Assembly (NCBI GenBank): GCA_965216695.1
Contig: OZ244212.1
Span: forward strand, 868,001-932,000
Reading direction: 5' to 3'
Source: G965216695 sp965216695
GTDB lineage: Bacteria; Pseudomonadota; Gammaproteobacteria; Pseudomonadales; Azotimanducaceae
DNA: 64,000 nucleotides
The position numbers were made by a program, and so were the translations under genes. This document shows positions 1-9,130 of this stretch, one piece after another (positions within the stretch are counted from its first letter, which is position 1; every line of letters starts with the position of its first letter). Below the pieces are notes generated by a model. That model was not told the DNA's origin. It was given only the letters and a program-made list of their open reading frames with translations, and did no database searches.

Positions 1-1
1 G

Positions 2-2071
2 CGCGCCGAGCGCGTCTGGTTCGTGCGGCGCAATGTCAGAACGACGGACGATCCGCCGGCACCGCCACCTGCACCAGCGGCGGTAGCCGAGATGATCGAA
101 GAAATCGTTGTGACGTCATCCCGGTACGCCCTCGTGGACCGCAACCGCGCGTCACACACCACGCTCGACTCAGACGACTTCAACGTACTTCCTGAACTCG
201 GCGACGACGCACTGCGCGTAGTGCAACACCTTCCCGGTACCGCTTCCCTCGGCCTCTCCGCCCGCCCGCACATCCGCGGCGGCTTACAGGATGAAACCCT
301 GCTGCTCTTCCACAACGTCGAACTTCTGGAGCCGTTTCACCTGAAGGACTTTCAGAGCGTGTTCTCGACGCTCAATCCGAGCGTAATTGAGTCCATCGAG
401 GTGTACACCGGCGGTTTTCCAGCCCGTTATGGCGGCCGGATGAGCGGTGTGATGGATATCCGTGCTCACGACCAGTTTGTGCGGCGCCTGGGCGGCGAAT
501 TGGCCGTAAGCCCGTTTACCTCCTCCGCGCTGTTGTATGCCACCAGCGAGTCGGGCGACCAACGCATGACCCTCTCTGCTCGTCGAGGCAATCTGGACTG
601 GATCACCCGTCGCCTCAATTCTTCCGTGGGCGAACCGTCCTACTCCGACTGGTTCGCGCGCTACGCATTCTCGCCGCTCGAGCACGTGGACGTAGACGTC
701 GGTGTGCTGGCGTACGACGACGACGTCGTCCTTCAGGACCTGGAAGACGGCGTAGGCGAGTTTGCGCACTCCCGCTACGAGAACGCCTACGCGTGGGTGC
801 AGATATCGCGACAACTGTCGCCCACCTGGCAGAGTCACACGCTCCTCTCCGCAGGTCGAATACGTCACGGTCGCGACGGCTTCATCAACGACGACGAAGC
901 GGATGAGAGTGTCGCCACAATCCGGGACCGGCGACGCTTCGAAGTCTTCAGCCTGAGCCACGCGTACACCCAGGAACTGGGTGTACGCGTGGCAAGCGAA
1001 TACGGGATCAAACTCGTCTACCAACGCGGCCGCTACCGCTATGATGCGGTGATCGAACGGGGCGAACTCGCCGAGCTGATCGACATACCGATCGACATCG
1101 CGCGTGCAATCGCGTTGAACCCCAATGGCTTGAGCGGCAGCGCGTTCGCGAGCCTCAAATCCGACCTCAGCGAGCGTTGGCACGCAGAGCTGGGATTGCG
1201 CTGGGATTTTCAGGACTACGGTCCCCCGGCGTTCGAACAGCAGCTGAGTCCCCGCTTCAGTCTGCGATTCGATCCATGGTCGGATGCAGCCTTTCGCCTG
1301 TCTGTGGGCCGATTTTTCCAGCCCGAAGGCATCAACGAGCTGCAGGTGTCAGACGGCCTGGTGGACTTTCAGTCCCCCCAGCGCGCCGACCACGCAATTG
1401 TCAGTTTTGAACAATCCGCCAGAAACCACGCCCTGGTGTTCCGCGTGGAGGGGTTCGCGAAAGCGTTTCACAACCCCAAGGTGCGTTTCGAAAATCTGTT
1501 CAATCCACTGGTTCTGCTCCCCGAGGTAAAACCGGACCGGATACGCATCGCCGCTACCCGCGCCAAGGCGCGAGGCGTTGAGGTATCGTTGCGCTATCAA
1601 CCCAACGACACCGTGAGCCTGTGGACCGCCTTCACGCATGCCAGCGTGAAAGAAAAGGTAGCCGGCCGGTGGCGCTCGCGCCGTTGGGACCAGAAACAGT
1701 CGCTAGACGCGGGCCTGTCGATCGAGCGTGGCCGCTGGAGTTTTGCGGTCGTTTCCAGCTGGCACTCCGGGTGGCGCTCTACCGCGCTGCCGCTGTCGAT
1801 TGACGAGATCGAACCCGTAAACCTCGACTTCTACCGAACCACACTGCGCGACTTTCACTCGCTGGACGTGCGACTGAACCGCCAATGGCGCTTTGGACGG
1901 CACGCGCTCAACGCGTACCTCGAGATCACCAACGGGCTGAACCGCACCAACATCGGTGGTTTCGAGTATGAGCTGGAGGAAGACGACGACACCGGGGAGT
2001 TGGAAGTTGTACGCGAAGCCCGCGACATGTTGCCGCTTGCCCCGTCGATCGGTCTGCGCTGGACATTCTGA
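2..2071 (+). CDS. TonB-dependent outer-membrane receptor, 5' end outside window
   Basis: Outer-membrane receptor that would import a ligand using TonB energy. The frame is open to the left edge, so the N-terminus, including any signal peptide, is missing. A GTG at 23 is probably internal. A TonB-box-like IEEIVVTSSR segment follows a Pro/Ala-rich linker. Then comes a plug domain, with HIRGG, an LLLFHNVELL strand and YTGGFPARYGGRMSG, typical of the end of the plug. About 500 residues of alternating beta strands follow, ending in an aromatic residue (WTF), as outer-membrane barrels do. The ligand cannot be read from sequence. TonB-like proteins are encoded about 26 kb downstream. Confidence 0.9.
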   Translation, partial: RAERVWFVRRNVRTTDDPPAPPPAPAAVAEMIEEIVVTSSRYALVDRNRASHTTLDSDDFNVLPELGDDALRVVQHLPGTASLGLSARPHIRGGLQDETLLLFHNVELLEPFHLKDFQSVFSTLNPSVIESIEVYTGGFPARYGGRMSGVMDIRAHDQFVRRLGGELAVSPFTSSALLYATSESGDQRMTLSARRGNLDWITRRLNSSVGEPSYSDWFARYAFSPLEHVDVDVGVLAYDDDVVLQDLEDGVGEFAHSRYENAYAWVQISRQLSPTWQSHTLLSAGRIRHGRDGFINDDEADESVATIRDRRRFEVFSLSHAYTQELGVRVASEYGIKLVYQRGRYRYDAVIERGELAELIDIPIDIARAIALNPNGLSGSAFASLKSDLSERWHAELGLRWDFQDYGPPAFEQQLSPRFSLRFDPWSDAAFRLSVGRFFQPEGINELQVSDGLVDFQSPQRADHAIVSFEQSARNHALVFRVEGFAKAFHNPKVRFENLFNPLVLLPEVKPDRIRIAATRAKARGVEVSLRYQPNDTVSLWTAFTHASVKEKVAGRWRSRRWDQKQSLDAGLSIERGRWSFAVVSSWHSGWRSTALPLSIDEIEPVNLDFYRTTLRDFHSLDVRLNRQWRFGRHALNAYLEITNGLNRTNIGGFEYELEEDDDTGELEVVREARDMLPLAPSIGLRWTF

Positions 2072-2135
2072 ATCCTGCGCTCGATATTGCTGCGCTTGCG
2101 GTACCATGCGCACCATCCATCGACCGAAGAATTCA

Positions 2136-2765
2136 ATGAACCGCGCACAAGATGCCCTGCAGCGCCTCAAGGACGGCAATCGACGTTTTGTCTCAGGTAC
2201 GACGCAACTCGACGCGCAAGCGCGCGCCCGAGCGCCAATTTCAGACAAGCCTCAGGAGCCGTTCGCCGTCATCCTCGGCTGTTCCGACTCACGCGTACCG
2301 GCGGAAATCGTGTTCGATCAGAGCCTGGGTGATCTGTTCGTGATTCGCATTGCCGGAAATATCGTTGCGCCATCCCAGATTGGCAGCGTCGAGTTTGCCG
2401 TCGAAGCGTTCGGCACGCGTTTGGTGGTAGTGCTGGGTCATAGCGAATGCGGTGCAGTGGACGCCACACTGGGCGAATTGACGCGCGAACAGGCGCATCG
2501 CTCACCCAATCTGCGCTCGATTGTGGACCACATCAAGCCGGCGCTCGAACCGCTGGTGGCGGAGTTCGCCAACAACGAAGACTCCGCGGCGTTGATGACC
2601 CGCGCGGTGCGCGCCAACGTCGACCGTTCCGTCGAACGGCTGCATTCGCAATCCGAGGTGATCGCGCGTTTCGTCAAGGACGATGGGCTAATGATCGTAG
2701 GCGCTGAATATTCGTTGGCTGAACGTACCGTTACGTTTTTTGATCGGCATGCAGATCTGCATTGA
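2136..2765 (+). CDS. beta-class carbonic anhydrase
   Basis: Interconverts CO2 and bicarbonate; 209 residues, a normal length for the bacterial beta class, and probably cytoplasmic because no signal peptide is seen. The zinc ligands are visible: Cys49 in CSDSR, and His102 and Cys105 in HSECGA. Asp51 and Arg53 of CSDSR form the usual catalytic dyad. The ATG at 2136 is preferred because the frame extending upstream overlaps the receptor gene and adds no family sequence. The last 35 bp overlap the end of the convergent dapD, so the two transcripts are antisense at their 3' ends. Confidence 0.93.
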   Translation: MNRAQDALQRLKDGNRRFVSGTTQLDAQARARAPISDKPQEPFAVILGCSDSRVPAEIVFDQSLGDLFVIRIAGNIVAPSQIGSVEFAVEAFGTRLVVVLGHSECGAVDATLGELTREQAHRSPNLRSIVDHIKPALEPLVAEFANNEDSAALMTRAVRANVDRSVERLHSQSEVIARFVKDDGLMIVGAEYSLAERTVTFFDRHADLH

Positions 2766-3642
2766 GCCCGCCCCACTGAACGCCTTCCGAGCTGATCGCT
2801 TCCACCATACCCGTCTGGCTGTTACGACGAAACAGCAGCCCAGACTTGCCTGACAACTGTCGCGCCTTGACGACCTCTCCCGACGGAGTACGCACCAGAG
2901 TCCCCGCGGTAACATAGAGTCCAGCTTCCACCACGCACTGATCGCCAAGCGAGATACCGATACCGGCGTTGGCTCCCAGCAGACTGCGCTCGCCTATCGC
3001 GTTCACCTGTTTGCCCCCGCCGGAAAGTGTCCCCTGAATCGACGAGCCAGCCCCCACGTCCGACCCCTCACCCACGATCACCCCTGGTGTGACTCGACCT
3101 TCCACCATGGCCGCACCGACCGTACCGGCATTGAAGTTCACGAAGCCTTCGTGCATGACCGTGGTCCCTGGCCACAGATGCGCTCCAAGGCGCACCCGAT
3201 CTGCATCCGCAATGCGGACACCAACCGGCGTCACGTAGTCGACCATGCGGGGGAACTTGTCGATGCCATACACAATAAGGTGATGGTGCATCGATGCCAC
3301 GCGGTCACGCAGCTCGTCGACGCGTTCCGGCAGCACCGGGCCCGCCGACGTCCACGCCACATTGGGTAAGAGTCCAAAGATTCCGTCTAGGTTGATCGCA
3401 TTGGGGCGGTACGCACACTCGGAGAGCAGGTGAAGACGCAGGTAGACGTCCTCGACGCCGTCCGGCGGCAGCGCTACGCTCGCAATCTTTGTTTCCACCG
3501 CTTCCGACGCGATGATGCCGACTTTCTCCGCAAGGCATCCGCGCTGACGAGGTGCATTCTCTCGCGGGTACCAGGTGTCGAGTGGCGCGTTGGTCTCGGC
3601 GTCGCGATAGCAATGGCCCCAGCGTTCGATCGAGTCAGTCAT
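2731..3642 (-). CDS. dapD: tetrahydrodipicolinate N-succinyltransferase
   Basis: Lysine and diaminopimelate biosynthesis: transfers succinyl from succinyl-CoA to tetrahydrodipicolinate. The protein has 303 residues. The second half is a left-handed beta-helix with hexapeptide-repeat spacing (GTTVMHEGFVNFNAGTVGA, then GVIVGEGSDVGAGSSIQG). The SGGGKQ segment and the LLGANAGIGISLGD run are characteristic. The longer N-terminal domain (LPNVAWTSAGP) resembles the DapD form first recognised in actinobacteria rather than the E. coli form; that subgrouping is from memory. No other lysine genes are nearby. Confidence 0.9.
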   Translation of the reverse strand: MTDSIERWGHCYRDAETNAPLDTWYPRENAPRQRGCLAEKVGIIASEAVETKIASVALPPDGVEDVYLRLHLLSECAYRPNAINLDGIFGLLPNVAWTSAGPVLPERVDELRDRVASMHHHLIVYGIDKFPRMVDYVTPVGVRIADADRVRLGAHLWPGTTVMHEGFVNFNAGTVGAAMVEGRVTPGVIVGEGSDVGAGSSIQGTLSGGGKQVNAIGERSLLGANAGIGISLGDQCVVEAGLYVTAGTLVRTPSGEVVKARQLSGKSGLLFRRNSQTGMVEAISSEGVQWGGLNADLHADQKT

Positions 3643-3695
3643 GCGTTAGTCCCGTTTTGAGCAGTATTCGGAGCATGTTGCTCAGAACATATTCC

Positions 3696-4088
3696 TCAGA
3701 ACATAGAGTTGTTATTTTTCGAGGTGGCCGGTACAACCTGCAACACATCCCAGTGCTCTACGATCTTTCCGCCCGGATCGAAGCGAAAGATGTCGATACC
3801 CGCGTACTCGTGATCTCCGGGCCACTGTTGATGGCAATGTAAAACCACATATTCGCCGTCTGCGAAAACGCGTTTGAAGTCGACCCGCTTGCCGGGGTAC
3901 TCGGCCGCCATTCGTTCGAAGTAGTCGACGAATGCCTGCGGACCATCCCCAACGTCAGGGTTATGCTGAATGTACGTCTCGCCGACGAATCGCTCCACGG
4001 CCTCGCGCGGGCGACCCTGATTGAACATCATGTCGTAAAACGCCTGGGCGTTTCGCTTGTTGCTCTCCGGATCCATCCCGTCCTCCAC
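3696..4088 (-). CDS. SnoaL-like / NTF2-fold protein
   Basis: Small single-domain protein of 130 residues or 126 if the internal ATG at 4076 is used. It has the SnoaL-like pattern: an N-terminal helix with RNAQAFYDMMFNQGRP, then YIQHNPDVGDG, and a final IVEHWDVLQ strand. This matches the group annotated as predicted SnoaL-like aldol-condensation enzymes. The substrate is unknown. It lies alone between dapD and a divergent TPR gene. Confidence 0.75.
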   Translation of the reverse strand: MEDGMDPESNKRNAQAFYDMMFNQGRPREAVERFVGETYIQHNPDVGDGPQAFVDYFERMAAEYPGKRVDFKRVFADGEYVVLHCHQQWPGDHEYAGIDIFRFDPGGKIVEHWDVLQVVPATSKNNNSMF

Positions 4089-4232
4089 ATGAGTTAACCC
4101 GCGAAAACATCACAACCCTCGGCGCGCAAGGGTAGCGCAACGCGGCGACAACCGCCTGCGCCCACTGCAAGGCGCTAACGCATAGGGAGCGACTGAGGTA
4201 CTCTGCGCCCTGGAACGGGTTGGGTCGTGGGT

Positions 4233-5996
4233 ATGTCCCGCATAGAGCATCTGCTCAACGAACTGCGCCGCCGGCGCGTGCTGCGTGCATTATCGATATA
4301 CGCTGGTGCCGCCTGGCTCCTGATCAGCGTCTGCGACATTGCATTGCCAATGTTCAACGCACCTGACTGGATGATGCGTACACTGATCTGGGCAGCACTC
4401 GCAGGCCTGCCGGTTACAGCCCTAGTATCCTGGTTCTTCGACATCACTCCCATTCGGCCCGAACAGGCCTCCACCGCCCGTAAGCATCCTTGGGACGTGG
4501 TGGTGATCGCCGTATTGCTCACAGCCTTGGGTGTGTCGATTTTCTTCAACCTTGCACGCCCCGAATCGGTGGGCGAAGTACCCCCGGCCTCCGTCGCAGT
4601 GATGCCGTTTACCGACAGGTCCGCGGACCAGGACCACGCTTTCTTTGGCGATGGACTCGCCGAAGAGTTGCTCAACCTGCTAACTCAGAACCCAGCGTTG
4701 CAGGTTGCGGCCAGAACGTCGTCATTCAGTTTTCGCGACACAAAACTGCCCGTCACTGACGTCGCGCGTCAGCTCCAGGTGGCGTACGTGCTCGAAGGCA
4801 GCGTCCGGCGCGACAACGAAAAGCTGCGCGTAAGCGCGCAACTGATTTCCGGGCGGGACGGCTACCATGTCTGGTCCGAGACGTACGACGAAGCCTTCAA
4901 CGACGTATTCTCGATTCAGGAAAAAATTGCACTGCAGATTGCTGCGGCATTGGAAGCGGGTGCGCTCGGAGCTCGGCACGTACGCCGCACCGACCCGAAT
5001 GCGTACCTGAGCTATCTGCGCGCAAGCCACCTTGCCCGAACCGGGACGCCGGATTCCATGCAGCAGGCTGTGGAACTTTTCGAGCAGGCCCTGGCCGTCG
5101 ACCCGGAATACGCACCCGCCTGGTCCCGCCTGTCGAGCGTGTACGGCAGCCTCGCGAGCCGCGGCCACATGGACTATGAGTCCGGCTTCGAAGCGGCAAA
5201 GCACGCTGCCCGGCGCGCGATCGAGGCGTCCGCAGACCACGCAGACGGCTTCGTGCAGCTGGCGTGGATTGCGCACCGCTACGAAGGCAATCTGGCGGCG
5301 GCTGCGCAGCATATTCAGCAGGCGTTGTCACTGGAACCGCGCAGCGTATCCGTTCTGCAGAGCGCGGCTGTGCTGATGTTGCAGCTCGGCCAGATAGACG
5401 ACGCAATCGCGGTGCTCGAACATTGCGCCAAACGCTCACCGCTGGACGCGAAAGGTCACTTCAACCTGGGCGTGGCCCGAAAATACGGCGATCGCCTGAA
5501 CACCGCTCTGCAAAGCTTCCAAACGGTAACCACCCTCAATCCGGACTATGACGGCGTGATCTTTCAGCTCGCAGAAACCCTGCTTCTGATGGATCGGCCG
5601 GACGACGCGCTCGCAAACTTCGAACAGCTGGAAGGATTCCGCAGGCCCTACGGGCGCGCGCTGGTCGAACATGCACGAGGCAATTCTGACGCGTCCAACG
5701 CCGCGCTTGCGCAACTGATCGATGGCTGGGGCGACGACTGGCCCGGAACGGTCGCTGACGTGCATGCGTTTCGCGGCGAACTCGACCCGGCGTTCGAGTG
5801 GCTGGAACTGGACTTTCAGAAATTCGGCGCGGCCGGCTGGGGCGAGCTCAAACTTCAGCGGCTGCTCGACAATCTGAAAGGGGATTCCAGATGGCACGAG
5901 CTGCTAGAGCGCGCCGGAGCCACCGACGAACAACTGGCCGCGCTCGCGATTGATGTTTCGTCACTGCGCTCAACCCACCCCAAACCAACCGAGTGA
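4233..5996 (+). CDS. membrane-anchored TolB/FlgO-like TPR protein
   Basis: 587-residue protein. A basic N-terminus (ELRRRRVLR) is followed by hydrophobic segments near residues 20-40, 50-70 and 88-106. A TolB/FlgO-like domain follows (SVAVMPFTDRSADQDHAFFGDG to about residue 235, including VLEGSVRR). The rest is tetratricopeptide repeats, for example AVELFEQALAVDPEYAPAW and ALQSFQTVTTLNPDYDGV. In the family this architecture is often found as the C-terminal part of adenylate-cyclase-like or winged-helix sensors; no such output domain is present here. GTG at 4227 is a possible alternative start. The TIR protein about 1 kb downstream on the other strand shares its TolB-TPR half. Function is unknown, likely a scaffold or sensor. 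Confidence 0.75.
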   Translation: MSRIEHLLNELRRRRVLRALSIYAGAAWLLISVCDIALPMFNAPDWMMRTLIWAALAGLPVTALVSWFFDITPIRPEQASTARKHPWDVVVIAVLLTALGVSIFFNLARPESVGEVPPASVAVMPFTDRSADQDHAFFGDGLAEELLNLLTQNPALQVAARTSSFSFRDTKLPVTDVARQLQVAYVLEGSVRRDNEKLRVSAQLISGRDGYHVWSETYDEAFNDVFSIQEKIALQIAAALEAGALGARHVRRTDPNAYLSYLRASHLARTGTPDSMQQAVELFEQALAVDPEYAPAWSRLSSVYGSLASRGHMDYESGFEAAKHAARRAIEASADHADGFVQLAWIAHRYEGNLAAAAQHIQQALSLEPRSVSVLQSAAVLMLQLGQIDDAIAVLEHCAKRSPLDAKGHFNLGVARKYGDRLNTALQSFQTVTTLNPDYDGVIFQLAETLLLMDRPDDALANFEQLEGFRRPYGRALVEHARGNSDASNAALAQLIDGWGDDWPGTVADVHAFRGELDPAFEWLELDFQKFGAAGWGELKLQRLLDNLKGDSRWHELLERAGATDEQLAALAIDVSSLRSTHPKPTE

Positions 5997-6003
5997 ACAA
6001 CGA

Positions 6004-6375
6004 GTGACGAACGACTACCAAGGAATCGTACCCTACCTCTTCTACGACGACGCAGCCGAGGCTCTGGAATGGTACCAACGCGTATTCGGATTCGAGGAAA
6101 TTGGTCGCTGGCACAACGACACCGGCACCCTCCAGAATGCCGAGATGCGTGTTGGCACTACCGAGCTTTGGATCGATGGTTCCGGCCGACGCCAGGACAC
6201 CGATGAACGACCGCACTGGATAGGTATCTGGGTCGACGACGTAGACGCGGTCTACGATCGCGTAACGGCCGCCGGCGTCGATTGCGAGCCGCCGGTGAAC
6301 CGCGAATTCGGCGTGCGTATGTTGACTGTGGCGGACGGGATGGGTTACCTCTGGGGATTCATCAAACGCATCTGA
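6004..6375 (+). CDS. VOC (glyoxalase/bleomycin-resistance) family protein
   Basis: 123-residue single VOC domain. It opens with IVPYLFYDDAAEALEWYQRVFGFEE and ends with an EFGVRMLTVADGMGYLWGF strand. Residues that look like metal ligands (His near WIGIWVDDVD, Glu of NREFG) are only partly conserved, so enzyme, binding protein or resistance protein cannot be separated. A GTG start eight bases after the upstream TPR stop suggests co-transcription with it. Confidence 0.75.
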   Translation: MTNDYQGIVPYLFYDDAAEALEWYQRVFGFEEIGRWHNDTGTLQNAEMRVGTTELWIDGSGRRQDTDERPHWIGIWVDDVDAVYDRVTAAGVDCEPPVNREFGVRMLTVADGMGYLWGFIKRI

Positions 6376-6428
6376 TGCTGCGTCGGCCCACACCGTCGCT
6401 ATAGCACAAAATTTGGGAGGTTCACGTC

Positions 6429-6917
6429 GTGTCGCGTTTAGTGCTGCTTGGCGGACCTACTGGCGTCGGGAAATCCACGACGCTCGCGAGACTGCTCAAC
6501 AAACTACCAGAGCTCGCGCTGCTCGACGCCGACGACGTGTGGCGCATTTCCCATGACCTTGCCGTGGAAGGGACGCGAAAATTTGCGATCGGCAATGTTG
6601 TGAGCGTGCTTCAAGGCTACGCGATGGCAGGTTGCGAGACCGCTATTCTCGGCTGGGTATTCGCCCGCTCGCTCCTCTACGAGCCGGTAATCGCCGGGCT
6701 GAAGGACTCATTCGACGAATCGCATCAACTGTATCTAACCGCATCGCCGGAGGCGCTCAAGATCCGTCTCGAAAGCCGCAACGAGCTACACAGGTTGGAC
6801 TATTCCATCAGCCGCCTGGAACTCATTGAGAAACTGCCATATCCGCAGATCGACACCACCGGTCTGTCGCCCGACGACGTTGTTGCACGGGTAGTCGAAC
6901 ACATTCGCGTTATATGA
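6429..6917 (+). CDS. small P-loop kinase (AAA / zeta-toxin-like)
   Basis: 162-residue P-loop NTPase with a clear Walker A, GGPTGVGKST, at residues 8-17 and an ALLDADDVWRI segment like the acceptor region of small-molecule kinases. The LTASPEALKIRLESRNE stretch fits a lid region. The GTG start has a strong ribosome site, GGGAGG, eight bases upstream. Candidates are a nucleotide-sugar, shikimate or zeta-type kinase; no antitoxin partner is visible, so a toxin role is not supported. Confidence 0.7.
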   Translation: MSRLVLLGGPTGVGKSTTLARLLNKLPELALLDADDVWRISHDLAVEGTRKFAIGNVVSVLQGYAMAGCETAILGWVFARSLLYEPVIAGLKDSFDESHQLYLTASPEALKIRLESRNELHRLDYSISRLELIEKLPYPQIDTTGLSPDDVVARVVEHIRVI

Positions 6918-6973
6918 CGTGTTGATGCTGCTCCTTAGCAATCCAAAAAAGCGAACGCCGATTGCGATCGCAC

Positions 6974-8980
6974 CTACACCCCTTCTACAAAAGCACGAAC
7001 TGTCGGGTGTTCCCGGACACCACGAAGTGCTTGGTGACCGGGAAGGTGAAGGATACTCCAGCATGCCGCTGAACAAAGCTCGTCCTCTAGCGCCTCGCTT
7101 AGCCACCGCGCAATCATCTCCGCATCGTCGCTGCCTACGTACGCCAGAAGTCTTTCGGATGGGGCGACAAACTGTTGGGTAGCAATGGTATTTAACTCTT
7201 CGAGCATGTTGCTCGCTTGTCGCGTCAAACCCAGTTGGTTGTAAACAGAAGCCGCCATTGCCACTGTAATGTCGCGCGCCGAAGTTTCCCGGCCAATGCC
7301 AATAGCGTGTTCGACGTTACGCACCGCTATCGACTCCTCTCGCGATCCGGCGGCGGCCATCGCAAGCGCTAAGTACCCGTGCACCGCACTCGGCATCATA
7401 GAAATTGCGTTCTGCGCAGCATCCGCCGCGACGGCATACTCTTCGAACCACCACGCATTGATCGACAAACTGAACCAATGAAAGTAATTCTGTGGATCGA
7501 GGGCAATCTTCTTCATTTCTAATGTAAGCACATCCGACCACCGTCCCTGCATCATGCGTACAACGACCAGAAAATTGATGGAGTAGATGTCGTTCGGGGA
7601 CAGTTCATACGCTCGCTCGAGTAAAACTCGAGCCTCTTCAAAGCGACCACTCCCGATTCCTAATACCCCCAGTGCGAGAAGCGCGCGCGCCTCATCCGGA
7701 TCGATCTCCAGAGCCCGCCGAGCATTGCGCCTAGCCTCCTCCTTCAGTTCGTTGATGCGGACGCGATCCGGCTCGAAATCGGGCCACGGCACCAATAAAG
7801 CCTGATAGAAGGCTTTACTTGCATAGGCCGATGCGAACTTCGGATCCGCGTCGATTGCACGGTCTAGCTCAGAATAGACCGGCCCAATCGGTGCCAGCGG
7901 CGAAACTAAGGAATTTGCACGAAGATAGTGAGCGTATGCCAACGGATTCTTAGTCGGGGGCTCGCTCTCTGGCGCGCGATCACCCGCGGACACGCGCAGT
8001 TTGAGCGTTCGCGCGATTCGCCTGGCGATCGCGACTTGGATATTGAAAACATCTTGCAACGGTTCCTGAAACGCATCCGACCACAATTGTGTTCCGGATT
8101 CTGCGTCGATGAGTTCCACGTTCAGACGAACTTGTCCGTCCGAGTAGCGCACACCGCCCGCCATAATCGTTTGTACGTTCAGTTCATCCGCAATCTCGGC
8201 AACAGACTTCTCCGTGTTCGCATACCCCAACATAGTGGTTCGCGCAATGACTGAAAGGCCGTCCACCTTTCCGATCTGAGTGAGAATCTCCTCGTGAATA
8301 CCAGATGCAAAGTAATCGTCGTTCGGTTCAGGACTCAAGTTGCTGAAAGGTAACACCGCTACGGAGTTTTGCAGCACCTCCGCCGCCGGATGGGTGTCCG
8401 GACCGAAATCGCGCTTCGCGTCGTGATTCTCGCCAAGGTCGGCCCCCGAGCCAAACCACCATACTGCGCCAGCGAGCAGCAGCAACACCACCCCGGCGAT
8501 TATCGTCAAGCGTGGGTGCCGCTGGGGTACCACCCCGCGTACGACGTTGGCCTGCCCGAGCTGAATTCCGCCTAACGCGCCCAGCAACGTCTGGCGAAAG
8601 TTATCAAATGATAGCTCAAATCTCGCTATCGCCTGCCTATTGTTCAGGCTCAATCGAAGTCCAGGGGGCAACTCCGTAGGCGCGAGATACACAACCAACA
8701 CGTCACAACCTTCTTCCTGCGCGAAGTTCAACTCTCGGCGGCAATGCTCGCTGGACACGGAAGCGGGTGAAACAAAGAACAGAAACTTCGAGCACCCCTG
8801 AATAGCATCCGCGAGAGCCTCACTCCACTCGACACCAAGAGTGATACCCTCGTCGTACCAGAGATTCACCTCGTGCGCAGCCATCCACGCAATTTCGGCA
8901 AATACTGCCTCCGCATCCTTATGTGAGTAGCATACAAAAACGTACGGGTCGCTTCCGCGATAGGCGGTCGGCTTGTCCAC
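6974..8980 (-). CDS. TIR-domain protein with TM segment, TolB/FlgO-like domain and TPRs
   Basis: 668 residues. An N-terminal TIR domain covers about residues 11-135: YVFVCYSHKD forms the first strand, LWYDEGITLG and FLFFVSPASVSS follow. Glu83 in CRRELNFA lies where NADase-type TIR domains carry the catalytic glutamate. One transmembrane helix is near 157-176 (LTIIAGVVLLLLAGAVWWF). It is followed by a TolB/FlgO-like domain (SVAVLPFSNLSPEPNDDYFASG) and many TPRs (SPNDIYSINFLVVVRMMQG). The TIR would be cytoplasmic. The family is usually annotated as TIR and TPR signalling proteins; whether this one cleaves NAD or only scaffolds is open. The gene looks slightly AT-richer than its neighbours. Confidence 0.82.
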   Translation of the reverse strand: MDKPTAYRGSDPYVFVCYSHKDAEAVFAEIAWMAAHEVNLWYDEGITLGVEWSEALADAIQGCSKFLFFVSPASVSSEHCRRELNFAQEEGCDVLVVYLAPTELPPGLRLSLNNRQAIARFELSFDNFRQTLLGALGGIQLGQANVVRGVVPQRHPRLTIIAGVVLLLLAGAVWWFGSGADLGENHDAKRDFGPDTHPAAEVLQNSVAVLPFSNLSPEPNDDYFASGIHEEILTQIGKVDGLSVIARTTMLGYANTEKSVAEIADELNVQTIMAGGVRYSDGQVRLNVELIDAESGTQLWSDAFQEPLQDVFNIQVAIARRIARTLKLRVSAGDRAPESEPPTKNPLAYAHYLRANSLVSPLAPIGPVYSELDRAIDADPKFASAYASKAFYQALLVPWPDFEPDRVRINELKEEARRNARRALEIDPDEARALLALGVLGIGSGRFEEARVLLERAYELSPNDIYSINFLVVVRMMQGRWSDVLTLEMKKIALDPQNYFHWFSLSINAWWFEEYAVAADAAQNAISMMPSAVHGYLALAMAAAGSREESIAVRNVEHAIGIGRETSARDITVAMAASVYNQLGLTRQASNMLEELNTIATQQFVAPSERLLAYVGSDDAEMIARWLSEALEDELCSAACWSILHLPGHQALRGVREHPTVRAFVEGV

Positions 8981-9130
8981 TAAACTCCCTGCCCGGCCAT
9001 GGCAGCGTCAGTATATGCTCTCGCGACCGGAGGCGTTCAATCTCGCGGGAATGACGAATCAACACGACTTTAGCAGGAACCTTTGCCTATGCTGACTGCC
9101 AAACTCGCCACGGTGAACAGAAAACAGACA

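Noticed and set aside
284..1183. Long minus-strand open frame of about 300 codons
   Set aside because: Lies fully within the TonB-receptor gene in another frame. The receptor reads as a proper plug and barrel; the reverse protein has no family pattern.
6429..6917. Considered a zeta-toxin of a toxin-antitoxin pair
   Set aside because: No adjacent antitoxin gene is seen and the zeta-specific motifs beyond Walker A are not clear. Kept only as a P-loop kinase.
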